Part shown: piece by piece, positions 25,304 through 33,052 of the stretch
Layout of the letters: each line of letters starts with the position of its first letter
How positions within the stretch are numbered: position 1 is the stretch's first letter
NCBI GenBank assembly: GCA_038227135.1
Contig: JBBRQC010000004.1
Location: 54,609 to 118,608 of the forward strand
Source of the DNA: UBA4720 sp038227135
GTDB lineage: Bacteria > Gemmatimonadota > Gemmatimonadetes > Gemmatimonadales > Gemmatimonadaceae
Length of the DNA stretch: 64,000 bases
Direction of reading: 5' to 3'
The notes under the pieces: generated by a model
Databases searched by the model: none
What the model saw: the letters and a program-made list of their open reading frames with translations, nothing else
Told to the model about the DNA's origin: nothing
Position numbers and translations under genes: made by a program

Positions 25304-25858
25304 CTAGACTTCCATTATTTCTGCTTCTTTCCCCTTCAACAACTCATCGATCCTGGTGATGAAGTCGTCGTGGAGCTTCTGAAGCTCTTTCTCCGCCTTC
25401 TTCTGATCATCTTCCGACGTCTTCTCGAGTTTCTTGAGCTGGTCGCGCGCGGCCGTTCTCGCGTGTCTGATCCCGATGCGCGCTTCCTCGGCGAGCTTGT
25501 GCACCACCTTCACCAGCTCTTTTCTGCGCTGCTCGTTGAGCGAAGGCAGCGGAACGCGAATGACACCAGACTGCGTCTGCGGGTTGAGACCGAGGTCAGA
25601 TTCACGCAGCGCCTTTTCGATCGCCGTCACGAGCCCCTTGTCCCACGGCGTGACGGTGAGCAGCCGCGGTTCGGGTGCCGACACGCCCGCCACCTGATTG
25701 AGTGGCATCTGCTGTCCGTACGCGTCAACGCGCACGGTGTCGAGCAGGCTTGCCGTCGCTTTTCCGGTTCGGATCGAGGCGAGCTCGCGCTTGGAGGCCT
25801 CGAATGACTTCTCCATCCCGGTACGGCAGTCCTTGGTGATCTGAGGAATTGTCGTCAT
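25304..25858 (-). CDS. frr: ribosome recycling factor
   Basis: Splits post-termination ribosomes together with EF-G. 184 residues, the usual length. The family motifs RTGKATASLLDTVRVDAYG, LLTVTPWDKG, NPQTQSGVIRVPLPSL and IRHARTAARDQLKK are all present. The ATG overlaps the pyrH stop (ATGA). Confidence 0.96.
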   Translation of the reverse strand: MTTIPQITKDCRTGMEKSFEASKRELASIRTGKATASLLDTVRVDAYGQQMPLNQVAGVSAPEPRLLTVTPWDKGLVTAIEKALRESDLGLNPQTQSGVIRVPLPSLNEQRRKELVKVVHKLAEEARIGIRHARTAARDQLKKLEKTSEDDQKKAEKELQKLHDDFITRIDELLKGKEAEIMEV

Positions 25859-26568
25859 TGTACGATCGTTCCGACTCGCTCACCCCTGAGCGCGCGGGCA
25901 ACTTCTCCGTGACGGTGAATGTTCAGGACGATGATGGGAAGCTTGTTCTCCTTGCACAACGTGATCGCGGTCTGATCCATGACGCCGAGCTCGTTGACCA
26001 TTACATCTCTGTAGCTGATCTCGTCGTAGCGCGTCGCTTCCGGATCCCGCTTCGGATCGGCTGAATACACACCGTCCACGCTCGTGGCCTTGATGATCAC
26101 ATCGGCGTGAATCTGGATCGCCCTGAGCGCGGCGGCGGTGTCAGTGGAGAAGTACGGATTCCCCGTCCCAGCCGCGAAGATCACGACGCGGCCCTTCTCG
26201 AAATGGCGCATCGCGCGGCGCCGGATGAACGGCTCGGCGATCGACTCCATGGCAATAGCAGTCATTACGCGGGTCTCGAGCTCGGCCTTTTCCAGCACGT
26301 CCTGGAGCGCCAGCGCATTGATGACGGTACCGAGCATCCCCATGTAGTCGGCACCGACCCGGTCCATTCCCATCTTCGACAACTGGGCGCCGCGAACGAT
26401 GTTTCCGCCGCCGATCACCAGACCGACGCTCGCCCCCAGCTTGACTATGTCGGAGATCTCGGTGGCAAGCCGCTCGAGAATTTTGAAATCAAAGCCGGCG
26501 CCCTTCTGCCCGGCGAGTGCCTCGCCGGACAGCTTGAGCAATACGCGCTTGTACTTGAGATCAGCCAA
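25855..26568 (-). CDS. pyrH: uridylate kinase
   Basis: Phosphorylates UMP to UDP. 237 residues, TTG start at 26568 with AGGAG about 12 bases upstream. LLKLSGEALAG, GLVIGGGNIVRGA, the DYMGMLGTVINALALQ segment and KATSVDGVYSADPK are diagnostic of bacterial PyrH in the amino-acid-kinase fold. It is 9 bases downstream of tsf. Confidence 0.95.
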   Translation of the reverse strand: MADLKYKRVLLKLSGEALAGQKGAGFDFKILERLATEISDIVKLGASVGLVIGGGNIVRGAQLSKMGMDRVGADYMGMLGTVINALALQDVLEKAELETRVMTAIAMESIAEPFIRRRAMRHFEKGRVVIFAAGTGNPYFSTDTAAALRAIQIHADVIIKATSVDGVYSADPKRDPEATRYDEISYRDVMVNELGVMDQTAITLCKENKLPIIVLNIHRHGEVARALRGERVGTIVQ

Positions 26569-26577
26569 AGCCGCTCT

Positions 26578-27189
26578 CTACTCCTCGCCCATCTGGAAAC
26601 GGACGAATCGGCGGACCTGGATATTCTCACCGAGCTTCGCCGAAGCTTCCTTGATGAGCTCGCCGACCGATTTCTTCGGCTCTCTCACCCAAGCCTGGTG
26701 CACGAGGGCGACGTCCTTGTAGTAAGCCTCGATCTTGCCGGCGACGATCTTCTCGATCAGGTGATCGGGCTTGCCGCTCTCCTTCACCTGCTCGACGAAG
26801 ATACGCTTCTCCTTCTCGACCTTGTCCTGCGGGACCTGGTCCTTATCGACGGCAACCGGGGCGGCGGCGGCAATGTGCTCGGCGATGAACTTCACCAGCT
26901 CCTTGAACGTATCGGTGCGAGCCACGAAATCAGTCTCGCAGTTCACCTCGACCATCACGCCGACTTTCCCGTTGTGGTGGATGTAGCTGCCGATAACCCC
27001 TTCGCTCGTCTGCTTGCCGATGCGCTTCTCGGCTTTGGCGATTCCCTTGGTGCGAAGGTACTCGATCGCCTTCTCCATGTCGCCGTTGTTCTCCTCGAGC
27101 GCCTTCTTGGACTCCATCATACCCGCGCCGGTACGCTGGCGCAGAGTCTGAACGTCTTTTGCTGTGATCTTCTCTTTAGTAGTCATCAT
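26578..27189 (-). CDS. tsf: translation elongation factor Ts
   Basis: Nucleotide exchange factor for EF-Tu. 203 residues, a short form of the protein with one core subdomain (E. coli EF-Ts is about 283). The N-terminal UBA-like domain (VQTLRQRTGAGMMESKKAL) and the EF-Tu-contact TDFVART are present, then the coiled region ends with GENIQVRRFVRFQMGEE. The ATG at 27189 (or 27186) was chosen; the longer frame overlaps rpsB. A strong hairpin with a T4 tail lies just upstream, between rpsB and tsf. Confidence 0.94.
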   Translation of the reverse strand: MMTTKEKITAKDVQTLRQRTGAGMMESKKALEENNGDMEKAIEYLRTKGIAKAEKRIGKQTSEGVIGSYIHHNGKVGVMVEVNCETDFVARTDTFKELVKFIAEHIAAAAPVAVDKDQVPQDKVEKEKRIFVEQVKESGKPDHLIEKIVAGKIEAYYKDVALVHQAWVREPKKSVGELIKEASAKLGENIQVRRFVRFQMGEE

Positions 27190-27199
27190 CTTGTCTCGT

Positions 27200-27230
27200 G
27201 AAAACGCCGCCGGAATTTTTCCGGCGGCGT
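27200..27230 (-). terminator. intrinsic terminator or attenuator between rpsB and tsf
   Basis: Perfect 12-bp stem (ACGCCGCCGGAA at 27204-27215 with TTCCGGCGGCGT at 27219-27230) and a 3-base loop. On the minus strand the stem is followed by TTTT. It begins 5 bases after the rpsB stop and ends about 10 bases before the tsf ATG, so it would reduce tsf expression relative to rpsB. Confidence 0.75.
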
Positions 27231-27235
27231 GAAAG

Positions 27236-28129
27236 TTAACCTTCCTGCTCGGTCTCGGCGGCTTCCTCTGGTGCGCCACCTTCTTCGCCGCCTGTCTTGA
27301 GCCGCGCGGCAATCGCCTCGGGTTTAGCCCGTCGTCTGCGCGGCCGTCTCTTTCGCTTCTTGTCGCCCTCGCCTTCGGGCTCAGCGCCACGATCGGAGCT
27401 GTAGGTGTACGATTCGGCTTCCTCGACTTCCTCGCGCGCCGGCGCTTCCCGGCGGGCTTCGACGATGGCATCGGCGATCGACTTCGCCATCAGTTCCACC
27501 GAGCGGATCGCGTCGTCGTTCCCCGCGATCGGAACGGTGATCAGATCCGGATCAGCGTTCGTATCGACGAGCGCGATCAGCGGGATTCCCAGCTTGTTGG
27601 CTTCATTGACCGCGATGCGCTCCTTCTTGGAGTCGATCACGAACATGAGACCGGGAAGTCGCGTAAGGTTCTTGATGCCCGAAAGGTTCTTGGAAAGCTT
27701 GTCGCGCTGACGACTCATCATCAGCTGCTCTTTCTTGGTGTAGTTCTCGAAATCACCGCCGGCCTCACTGCCCGCCTCGAGCTCCTTCAGTCGGCGAACC
27801 TGTTTCTTCACCGTCTGGAAGTTCGTGAGCAGACCACCAAGCCATCTCTCGGTCACGTACATCGCGCCGCAACGCTCGGCTTCGCTCTTCACAATGTTGA
27901 CGAGCTGCCGCTTGGTGCAGACGAAGAGGACGTTGTCGCCGCGGAGAATCACTTCTCTCGCCAGCTTCTGCGCCAGCTCCAGCTGCCGCAGCGTCTTCTG
28001 CAAGTCGATGATGTGGATGCCGTTTCTCTCCGCGAAGATGAAACGACGCATCTTCGGATTCCAACGGCGGGTCTGGTGTCCGAAGTGGACACCGGCTTCG
28101 AGTAGCTGCTCCAGGTTTGGCTGAGCCAT
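27236..28129 (-). CDS. rpsB: 30S ribosomal protein S2 with charged C-terminal extension
   Basis: 297 residues against about 240 in E. coli. Residues 1-235 are a normal S2 (LLEAGVHFGHQTRRWNPKM, IHIIDLQKTL, TRLPGLMFVIDSKKE, IPLIALVDTNADPDLI). After EAPAREEVEEAESYTYS an extension of about 60 residues follows, rich in Glu, Lys and Arg (KKRKRRPRRRRAK) and probably disordered. The ATG at 28129 has AAGGAA about 11 bases upstream. Co-transcribed with rplM and rpsI. Confidence 0.96.
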   Translation of the reverse strand: MAQPNLEQLLEAGVHFGHQTRRWNPKMRRFIFAERNGIHIIDLQKTLRQLELAQKLAREVILRGDNVLFVCTKRQLVNIVKSEAERCGAMYVTERWLGGLLTNFQTVKKQVRRLKELEAGSEAGGDFENYTKKEQLMMSRQRDKLSKNLSGIKNLTRLPGLMFVIDSKKERIAVNEANKLGIPLIALVDTNADPDLITVPIAGNDDAIRSVELMAKSIADAIVEARREAPAREEVEEAESYTYSSDRGAEPEGEGDKKRKRRPRRRRAKPEAIAARLKTGGEEGGAPEEAAETEQEG

Positions 28130-28151
28130 TAAATAGTGATTCCTTCGGGGT

Positions 28152-28541
28152 TTAGCGCTTCGAGAACTGGAATTTCTTTCTTGCCTTCGGACGGCCGGGC
28201 TTTTTCCGCTCGACCGCTCTTGCATCGCGGGTCAGCAACGCGAGGTCGCGCAGCTTCCGCCGATGCGACTCGTCCATTTTCACCAATGCGCGGGCAACCG
28301 CGAGGCGGAGTGCGCCCGCCTGTCCGGTCAGTCCGCCACCCTCGACCTTCGCCTTGACGTCGAAGCGGCCGAGCGTATCGGTGATCGTGAACGGCTGCTG
28401 GATCGCCGAGACGTGCGCGGGGCGCGGAAAATAGTCTCCGAGCGTGCGACCGTTCACCGACCACTTGCCGGACCCGGGCTTTATGTACAGGCGGCAGACG
28501 GCTTCCTTGCGCCGCCCGATCGTGTGCGTCGTATCAGGCAT
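28152..28541 (-). CDS. rpsI: 30S ribosomal protein S9
   Basis: 129 residues. The N-terminal TIGRRKEAVCRLYIKPGSG, the central GGLTGQAGALRLAVARAL and the basic tail ending KKFQFSKR, which reaches the P-site tRNA, are all normal. The ATG overlaps the rplM stop by one base (TAATG), so translation is coupled. Confidence 0.97.
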   Translation of the reverse strand: MPDTTHTIGRRKEAVCRLYIKPGSGKWSVNGRTLGDYFPRPAHVSAIQQPFTITDTLGRFDVKAKVEGGGLTGQAGALRLAVARALVKMDESHRRKLRDLALLTRDARAVERKKPGRPKARKKFQFSKR

Positions 28542-28987
28542 TACTTCTCACCCTTTTTGAGGTCGAGCACTTTGGGTTGCTGCGCGGCGTGGGTGTGCTT
28601 GGAATCGGCGAACACCCGGAGCTTGTTGCGGAGAGTCTGGCGTCCGAGTGCCGTCTTCGGCAGCATGCCGTAGACGGCTTTCTCGATCACGCGCTCGGGG
28701 TGTTTCTCCAGCATCGTCGCGAACGGCGTGAACCGCTCGTGACCCATATATCCCGTGTGTCTGAAGTACTGCTTCTGTTCCGCCTTCTTGCCGGTGACGC
28801 GAACCTTCGCGGCGTTGATCACGATGACGTTGTCGCCCGTGTCCATGTGGGGCGTGTACATCGGCTTGTGCTTGCCGCGAATAATCTTCGCGACTTCGGT
28901 CGCCAGACGGCCGAGGACCATTCCTTCAGCGTCGACGACGAACCATTGATGCTCGATATCCCGCGGGGTTGCGGAGTAGGTCTTCAT
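28541..28987 (-). CDS. rplM: 50S ribosomal protein L13
   Basis: 148 residues. WFVVDAEGMVLGRLATEVA, the YTPHMDTGDNVIVINAAKV region, KYFRHTGY-like QYFRHTGYMG and VYGMLPKTALGR are all family motifs. First gene of rplM-rpsI-rpsB. A consensus-like promoter lies about 95 bases upstream, leaving an 85-90 base leader. No Shine-Dalgarno sequence precedes the ATG. Confidence 0.97.
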   Translation of the reverse strand: MKTYSATPRDIEHQWFVVDAEGMVLGRLATEVAKIIRGKHKPMYTPHMDTGDNVIVINAAKVRVTGKKAEQKQYFRHTGYMGHERFTPFATMLEKHPERVIEKAVYGMLPKTALGRQTLRNKLRVFADSKHTHAAQQPKVLDLKKGEK

Positions 28988-29080
28988 GTGATGCGAAACG
29001 TATGAAAGTGCCGGCCCCCTTTCGTTCGAGTTGGGTTCCGAGCGGTTAGTTGCGACTAAGTGGTTTTGCGACAGCCTTTT

Positions 29081-29109
29081 AAGCTATCTGAGCAGGCTGA
29101 TCGTGTCAA
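29081..29109 (-). promoter_or_regulatory. sigma70-type promoter of the rplM-rpsI-rpsB operon
   Basis: Minus-strand TTGACA (29104-29109, perfect consensus), a 17-base spacer, then TAGCTT (29081-29086). Start expected near 29074, giving an untranslated leader of about 87 bases before rplM, long enough for autoregulatory structure. The terminator of the DUF3761 gene lies directly upstream and insulates it. Confidence 0.72.
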
Positions 29110-29124
29110 CCGCGCTCGGCCCCG

Positions 29125-29159
29125 AAAACACGAAGGGCCGAGGAGCGCTCGGCCCTTCG
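29125..29159 (-). terminator. intrinsic terminator after the DUF3761 gene
   Basis: Perfect 12-bp stem CGAAGGGCCGAG (29131-29142) with CTCGGCCCTTCG (29148-29159), loop of 5 bases, followed on the minus strand by TGTTTTC. It starts 22 bases after the stop of the gene ending at 29181. Confidence 0.8.
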
Positions 29160-29180
29160 AAATTTCAGCAGTTCGCCAGT

Positions 29181-29756
29181 CTACAACCAGCTCGCTACAC
29201 CGCCGTGTCGGCTGCACGCTCCACGATGATTACGGGCGTGGGAGTACAGACCATCCTTGCAACGCGCAATCGCACCTGCCGGATTGTTGTCTTCACCGGC
29301 GCCCGACCCGGAGACGATGGCTGAGTTGGAATTGGCCCGTGCTACGGCTCTCGCCGAGGCCCGTGGCGTCGCCGACGTTCCGGGAGCCGGAACCGGCTCG
29401 CCAGTCGCCTTCGAAGTAGCTTCGGCGCCCTTCGCACCGCCGTGGCCAGAGCACGTTCCGCGACCGGTCGAATTCGATGTCGTTCCATCCACGCAAATCG
29501 TGGTGACCTGCGCGCCCGCCGTGCGCTTCGCGACGGCCGTCGCCGCCTTCACCTCGCTCTTGACGACTTTCTTCTGATGCGTGACGGCTTTCTTGTTCAC
29601 ACCACCGTGGCCGGAGCATGCTCCCCGCCCCGACGAGACGGATGTGGTTCCGTCCTTACAGATCGTCGCTACTGCTTGACCGTGCAACGACCCTGTCTGA
29701 ATGGTCGCGACTGCGGCGATTGCAGCCGCGAGAATCCAATGTCGTGATCTGAGCAC
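29181..29756 (-). CDS. secreted protein with three DUF3761 repeats
   Basis: 191 residues from a GTG at 29756, with GGAGG 4 bases upstream; it opens with a signal peptide (LRSRHWILAAAIAAVATIQT, then GSLHGQAVA). A longer TTG start at 29798 has no ribosome site. Three copies of the short DUF3761 motif follow: CKDGTTSVSSGRGACSGHGG, CVDGTTSNSTGRGTCSGHGG and CKDGLYSHARNHRGACSRHG. Each has two Cys about 14 residues apart, perhaps disulfide-bonded in the periplasm. The linkers are Ala/Thr/Lys-rich and likely unstructured. The role of DUF3761 is unknown to me. Confidence 0.8.
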   Translation of the reverse strand: MLRSRHWILAAAIAAVATIQTGSLHGQAVATICKDGTTSVSSGRGACSGHGGVNKKAVTHQKKVVKSEVKAATAVAKRTAGAQVTTICVDGTTSNSTGRGTCSGHGGAKGAEATSKATGEPVPAPGTSATPRASARAVARANSNSAIVSGSGAGEDNNPAGAIARCKDGLYSHARNHRGACSRHGGVASWL

Positions 29757-29851
29757 GCTACCTCCTCGATTCAAGAATGAAGTCAGGTTGAGATACAAAG
29801 TAACGGTTATGCCGGCGCGGAAATGGTAAACGCGGGCTCCTTACACAGGGA

Positions 29852-30334
29852 TTACAGGGTCGCTTCTCGAGAATCGCCTGGCCGGGCGGGTGCCGGCCCT
29901 GTTCCTATTACGGCCGACCTCAAGTCAGCCGCGAGCTGCCCGGAATCGATTCCCTGATCCTGAACGTGCTGACCGATTCCGCTGAGCACCGCCGGCGCAA
30001 CAGCGGCGACGATTGCGCCTGCATCCTCGCGACTCATTCCGGTAACGTCGCTTACGCGCTGCGTCACTGCGTCGTGATGATCGCCGAGGACTTGTGGAAG
30101 CGAGGCGGGGCGTTGTGGATTTTCCGCCTGCGTAGTGGCTTCGCGGTGGATGGTGTTCGCCCCGCCCGAATTCGCATGTGACGCAATTGCCGCAGTCACC
30201 AGAGGAATCGCGGCATTCACCGCCCGCTGCGCAACCACTGGGTCGATGCCGAACCGCTGGCTCACCTGCTGGACGGCCGCGTTGCTGACCTGCTGCTGAA
30301 CCTGTTCCTGAATTGTGTCGAGACTCGAAGACAT
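29852..30334 (-). CDS. DUF937-domain protein
   Basis: 160 residues from an ATG at 30334 (MSSSLDTIQEQVQQQVSNAA). The open frame extends upstream through a large palindrome, which makes the longer start unlikely. The domain has two halves: QQVSQRFGIDPVVAQRAVNA and ALVTAAIAS-like helices, then VTGMSREDAGAIVAAVAPAV and VLSGIGQHVQDQG. This Gly/Ala-rich helical pattern is that of DUF937 (YidB-like) proteins, whose role is not established. No signal peptide is seen. The stop is 95 bases before the DUF3761 start. Confidence 0.72.
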   Translation of the reverse strand: MSSSLDTIQEQVQQQVSNAAVQQVSQRFGIDPVVAQRAVNAAIPLVTAAIASHANSGGANTIHREATTQAENPQRPASLPQVLGDHHDAVTQRVSDVTGMSREDAGAIVAAVAPAVLSGIGQHVQDQGIDSGQLAADLRSAVIGTGPAPARPGDSREATL

Positions 30335-30370
30335 GGTCGCCTCGAGAATTGTCGCCGAGCCAGTAACGCA

Positions 30371-30404
30371 ATGCGTGTACTCAGCCCCAGCTGAGTACAC
30401 GCAT
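30371..30404. repeat. perfect 15-bp inverted repeat between the DUF937 gene and the upstream secreted-protein gene
   Basis: Arms ATGCGTGTACTCAGC (30371-30385) and GCTGAGTACACGCAT (30390-30404) with loop CCCA. No T-run follows on either strand. It lies 9 bases after the TAG ending at 30413 and 37 bases before the DUF937 ATG, so it could end one transcript, protect its 3' end, or bind a regulator of the next gene. Confidence 0.8.
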
Positions 30405-30412
30405 AGTCTCAC

Positions 30413-31219
30413 CTACCGCCAGAACGCGTCCGCCGCCTTCATCTCTTTTCCGACGTAGCTCATCTTTGGGTTGAGCGCGAAGATCTGCGACTGCGAGTTG
30501 GCCACGCCGTCGAGAACCAGTTTGTTGAGGGCGTTCATCTGGTCCGGACCCAAGGCGCGTCCCATCGCTTCGCTAGCGGCCGGACCCTGATCAAACGTTG
30601 CGAGCGAGCGGAACGGGCGAAAGACGTAGAACGTTGCCGTCGGCGTCCCACTCACGGCGCGGTAGATCGCCCACGGATTGTCGAGGCCCGCCTTTGTGTA
30701 GCCGTCGCGCACGAGGCCGGCGGCCTTGATGAAATCGCCCTCGTGTCCCGGCTTCATCGTGTAGGTGAGAATCTCGAAGTAGCGCATCTTCGAGAGGTCG
30801 ACGTTCGGCTTGTAGCTGACGCTCGGGACGTAGGAAGCGAGAACTGTCCGAGTGTTCTCTACGTAATCGGATTCCCCCGCGGAGAGGCGGCGTAGCTCGG
30901 CGGTCAGTGATGCGTCCGCATCCGACCGCGCCTGATCCTTCTCGACTGCGTCGAACGACGGATATCCGACGAGGAACCAGGCCTCATTGATTCCAGAAAC
31001 GGCGTTCATACCGAGATATGTAGTCGGGTAGTTGGCCTTCGTGTAGGCGGCAGCCCACCCGGTCTCCCATTGATTGTGGGCAGTGCCCTTTCCGGGCTTC
31101 ACCAGCTCACGCTGTATCGACAGCACTGGGGGAGGCGGTTGAGTGCCTGTCATCTGTGCTGAGAGTGGAGCAGTTGCAACGATTGCGAGAAGCGATGCCG
31201 TGCGAGTGAGGGTGTTCAT
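30413..31219 (-). CDS. secreted protein of unknown function
   Basis: 268 residues. The ATG at 31219 has GGAGG 7 bases upstream and gives a signal peptide (MNTLTRTASLLAIVATAPLS-AQ). The mature protein has two similar halves, each with a strand-rich start (VLSIQRELVKPGKG; MRYFEILTYTMKPGHEGDF), which recalls the NIPSNAP/antibiotic-monooxygenase ferredoxin-like fold; this resemblance is by eye and weak. Cysteines are absent. Probably periplasmic. The 88-base gap before it (31220-31307) holds an AATGGG..CCCATT hairpin but nothing else I can name. Confidence 0.72.
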   Translation of the reverse strand: MNTLTRTASLLAIVATAPLSAQMTGTQPPPPVLSIQRELVKPGKGTAHNQWETGWAAAYTKANYPTTYLGMNAVSGINEAWFLVGYPSFDAVEKDQARSDADASLTAELRRLSAGESDYVENTRTVLASYVPSVSYKPNVDLSKMRYFEILTYTMKPGHEGDFIKAAGLVRDGYTKAGLDNPWAIYRAVSGTPTATFYVFRPFRSLATFDQGPAASEAMGRALGPDQMNALNKLVLDGVANSQSQIFALNPKMSYVGKEMKAADAFWR

Positions 31220-31307
31220 ATCCTTTCCTCCGGATTTTGTTTGCCGGCCGGGTGGGAAGCGAATGGGCGGGTGGTCCCATTGCTCGGCAGGCGAGAGCCA
31301 AACTACG

Positions 31308-31811
31308 CTATTCCAGAGCAACCAGCAACGCACCCTTCTCGACAGCAGTGCCGGGAGTCACGTCTACGCTCTTTACAGTTCCAGCCGCAGTCGCGCGCAG
31401 CTCGTTTTCCATTTTCATTGCTTCCATCACGACGATTCCCTGTCCGGCTTGCACCGTGTCGCCAACCTTGACGTTGACGCGAACTATGAGTCCCGGCATT
31501 GGAGCGCGCACCGGAGCCGGCCCGCTCGGACGTGCGCCCGCCGCGGACACGTCGCGGATGGCGCGGGTCCGCTCGTCGAGCGCCTCCGCCTCGAAGCGGT
31601 AGCCATCGATCCAGAGCGTGTGACGCCCGCGACCCTGTCTCTTTTGCACCACCACCCGGTAGACCCTGGTACCGAGCCTTAAAACGCGGATCGGGCTTCC
31701 CTCGACATCGGTGAGTTCGCCCTCCAGAGGCGCGGCATCTTCGTAGGTCACGCCATCGGCTCCGATCGTTACCGTTTTCCGCTCTCCGTTGAGTTGCACG
31801 ATGTAATTCAT
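31308..31811 (-). CDS. biotin carboxyl carrier protein of an acyl-CoA carboxylase
   Basis: 167 residues. The C-terminal biotinyl domain (about 95-167) carries the biotinylation site EAMKMEN, with Lys133 as the acceptor, and PMPGLIVRVNVKVGD ahead of it. The N-terminal 90 residues (MNYIVQLNGERKTVTIG, YRVVVQKRQGRGRHTLWIDG) resemble the BCCP-associated beta domain of propionyl-CoA/acetyl-CoA carboxylase alpha chains. The ATG at 31811 overlaps the rlmD stop (ATGA). Its partners are the biotin carboxylase at 33052-34578 and the carboxyltransferase at 36160-37710. Confidence 0.9.
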   Translation of the reverse strand: MNYIVQLNGERKTVTIGADGVTYEDAAPLEGELTDVEGSPIRVLRLGTRVYRVVVQKRQGRGRHTLWIDGYRFEAEALDERTRAIRDVSAAGARPSGPAPVRAPMPGLIVRVNVKVGDTVQAGQGIVVMEAMKMENELRATAAGTVKSVDVTPGTAVEKGALLVALE

Positions 31812-33052
31812 GCGGCAGTGACTTCTGCCAGCGGCCGGAGCACACAAACTGTCTCTACGTGCGCAGTCTGCGGGAACATGTCAAAAGCGCGGACAGACTC
31901 GACCCCATAACTCGGAAGCCGCGCGATGTCCCGGGCAAGCGTCGCCGGATTGCAGCTCACGTAAATCAGGCCGCGAGTCTGTGACGCATTCGCTTCGAGC
32001 GTCCGCGTCACGCGCTCGTCTACACCAGCGCGCGGCGGATTGAGCACGACGAGATCCGCAGGAAGCGCATCGGGAAGAATGTCCTCGACCCTTCCCTGCA
32101 CGGCGCGAGACGGCGCGCGCAGAATGGTCGCCGACCACGCCGACGCATCGGGGTCGAGCTCGATCGCGGTGACTGCCACGCCTGCATGGCTCAGCGCCGC
32201 AGCGGTTTCGCCGGCGCCCGCATAGGCGTCCACCGCGGTTCGCGGGTTCAGGTCCAGCGCGCGCTCCAGCACATACCGCGCAAGAGTGTCGGCCACCTCC
32301 GCATTCACCTGTGCGAACGACGCGCTCGGCGCGCGGTCTGCCCGCCGGTCGTACAGAAGCCGCCGCGGTTTCTCCTCAGCGGGATCCCACCAGACCGCGG
32401 ACACGGAGGGCACCGCGTCTGCAAACTGATCGCAGGCGGACCAGCTCTGACCGCCCATCATCACCAGCGTCGGGCCTCCACTGGTGATTCGAATGCTTCC
32501 GCGCAACTCACTGGCATCGGGAAAGTAGGCGTCCGCGTCCATGACCTCGCGCCACGCCGACACCACGCGTCGATCCGTAATCGGACAATCGGAAAGGGGA
32601 AAGACGCGCACGGGATCGTCGAACGGGTGGAGTCCGGCAATCCAGCGCGCGCCATGCCTGCGGATGGTCAGCGTAAGCTTGGTGCGATACCGCCACTCCT
32701 TCGGGCTGCGCTCGATTGTCGGGGGATCGATCGCCCGCTTCCCAATGCGTTGAAACGAATCTCGAATGATTATTTGCTTTGCCACGAGCTGGGAATCGTA
32801 GGTGATATGCTGAAGCTGACAGCCGCCGCACTTGTCGCGCGTGTAGTGGAGACACGGGGGATCAATTCTGACCGGTGACGGCGTCACCACTGTGCCGAGT
32901 GTCCCCCGCGCGAAATGCCCCCGACCGGAGATCTTCGCGGTGACGAGATCTCCGGGGGCAGCGCGAGGAACGAAGACGACCAGCCCGTCTTTCCGTCCCA
33001 CGCCGTCACCCCCGGCCGCGATGGACTCGATGGAAACGCTGACGACGGCCAT
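31808..33052 (-). CDS. rlmD: 23S rRNA (uracil-5-)-methyltransferase RlmD/TrmA-family
   Basis: 414 residues from an ATG at 33052, which overlaps the biotin carboxylase stop (TGATG). Domains: N-terminal TRAM (VSVSIESIAAGGDGVGRKDG), an Fe-S region with CLHYTRDKCGGC and a fourth Cys at SDCPI, and the SAM domain with AVDAYAGAGETA, LNPPRAGVDERV and the catalytic Cys of SCNPATLARD. The Fe-S cysteines fit RlmD/RlmCD rather than TrmA. The unusual point is its place: it is wedged by coupled overlaps between two carboxylase subunit genes. Confidence 0.88.
   Translation of the reverse strand: MAVVSVSIESIAAGGDGVGRKDGLVVFVPRAAPGDLVTAKISGRGHFARGTLGTVVTPSPVRIDPPCLHYTRDKCGGCQLQHITYDSQLVAKQIIIRDSFQRIGKRAIDPPTIERSPKEWRYRTKLTLTIRRHGARWIAGLHPFDDPVRVFPLSDCPITDRRVVSAWREVMDADAYFPDASELRGSIRITSGGPTLVMMGGQSWSACDQFADAVPSVSAVWWDPAEEKPRRLLYDRRADRAPSASFAQVNAEVADTLARYVLERALDLNPRTAVDAYAGAGETAAALSHAGVAVTAIELDPDASAWSATILRAPSRAVQGRVEDILPDALPADLVVLNPPRAGVDERVTRTLEANASQTRGLIYVSCNPATLARDIARLPSYGVESVRAFDMFPQTAHVETVCVLRPLAEVTAA

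Noticed and set aside
28988..29074. Named ribosomal-protein leader motif upstream of rplM
   Set aside because: Leader length is suitable but I could not identify a structure beyond weak repeats, so no RNA element is claimed.
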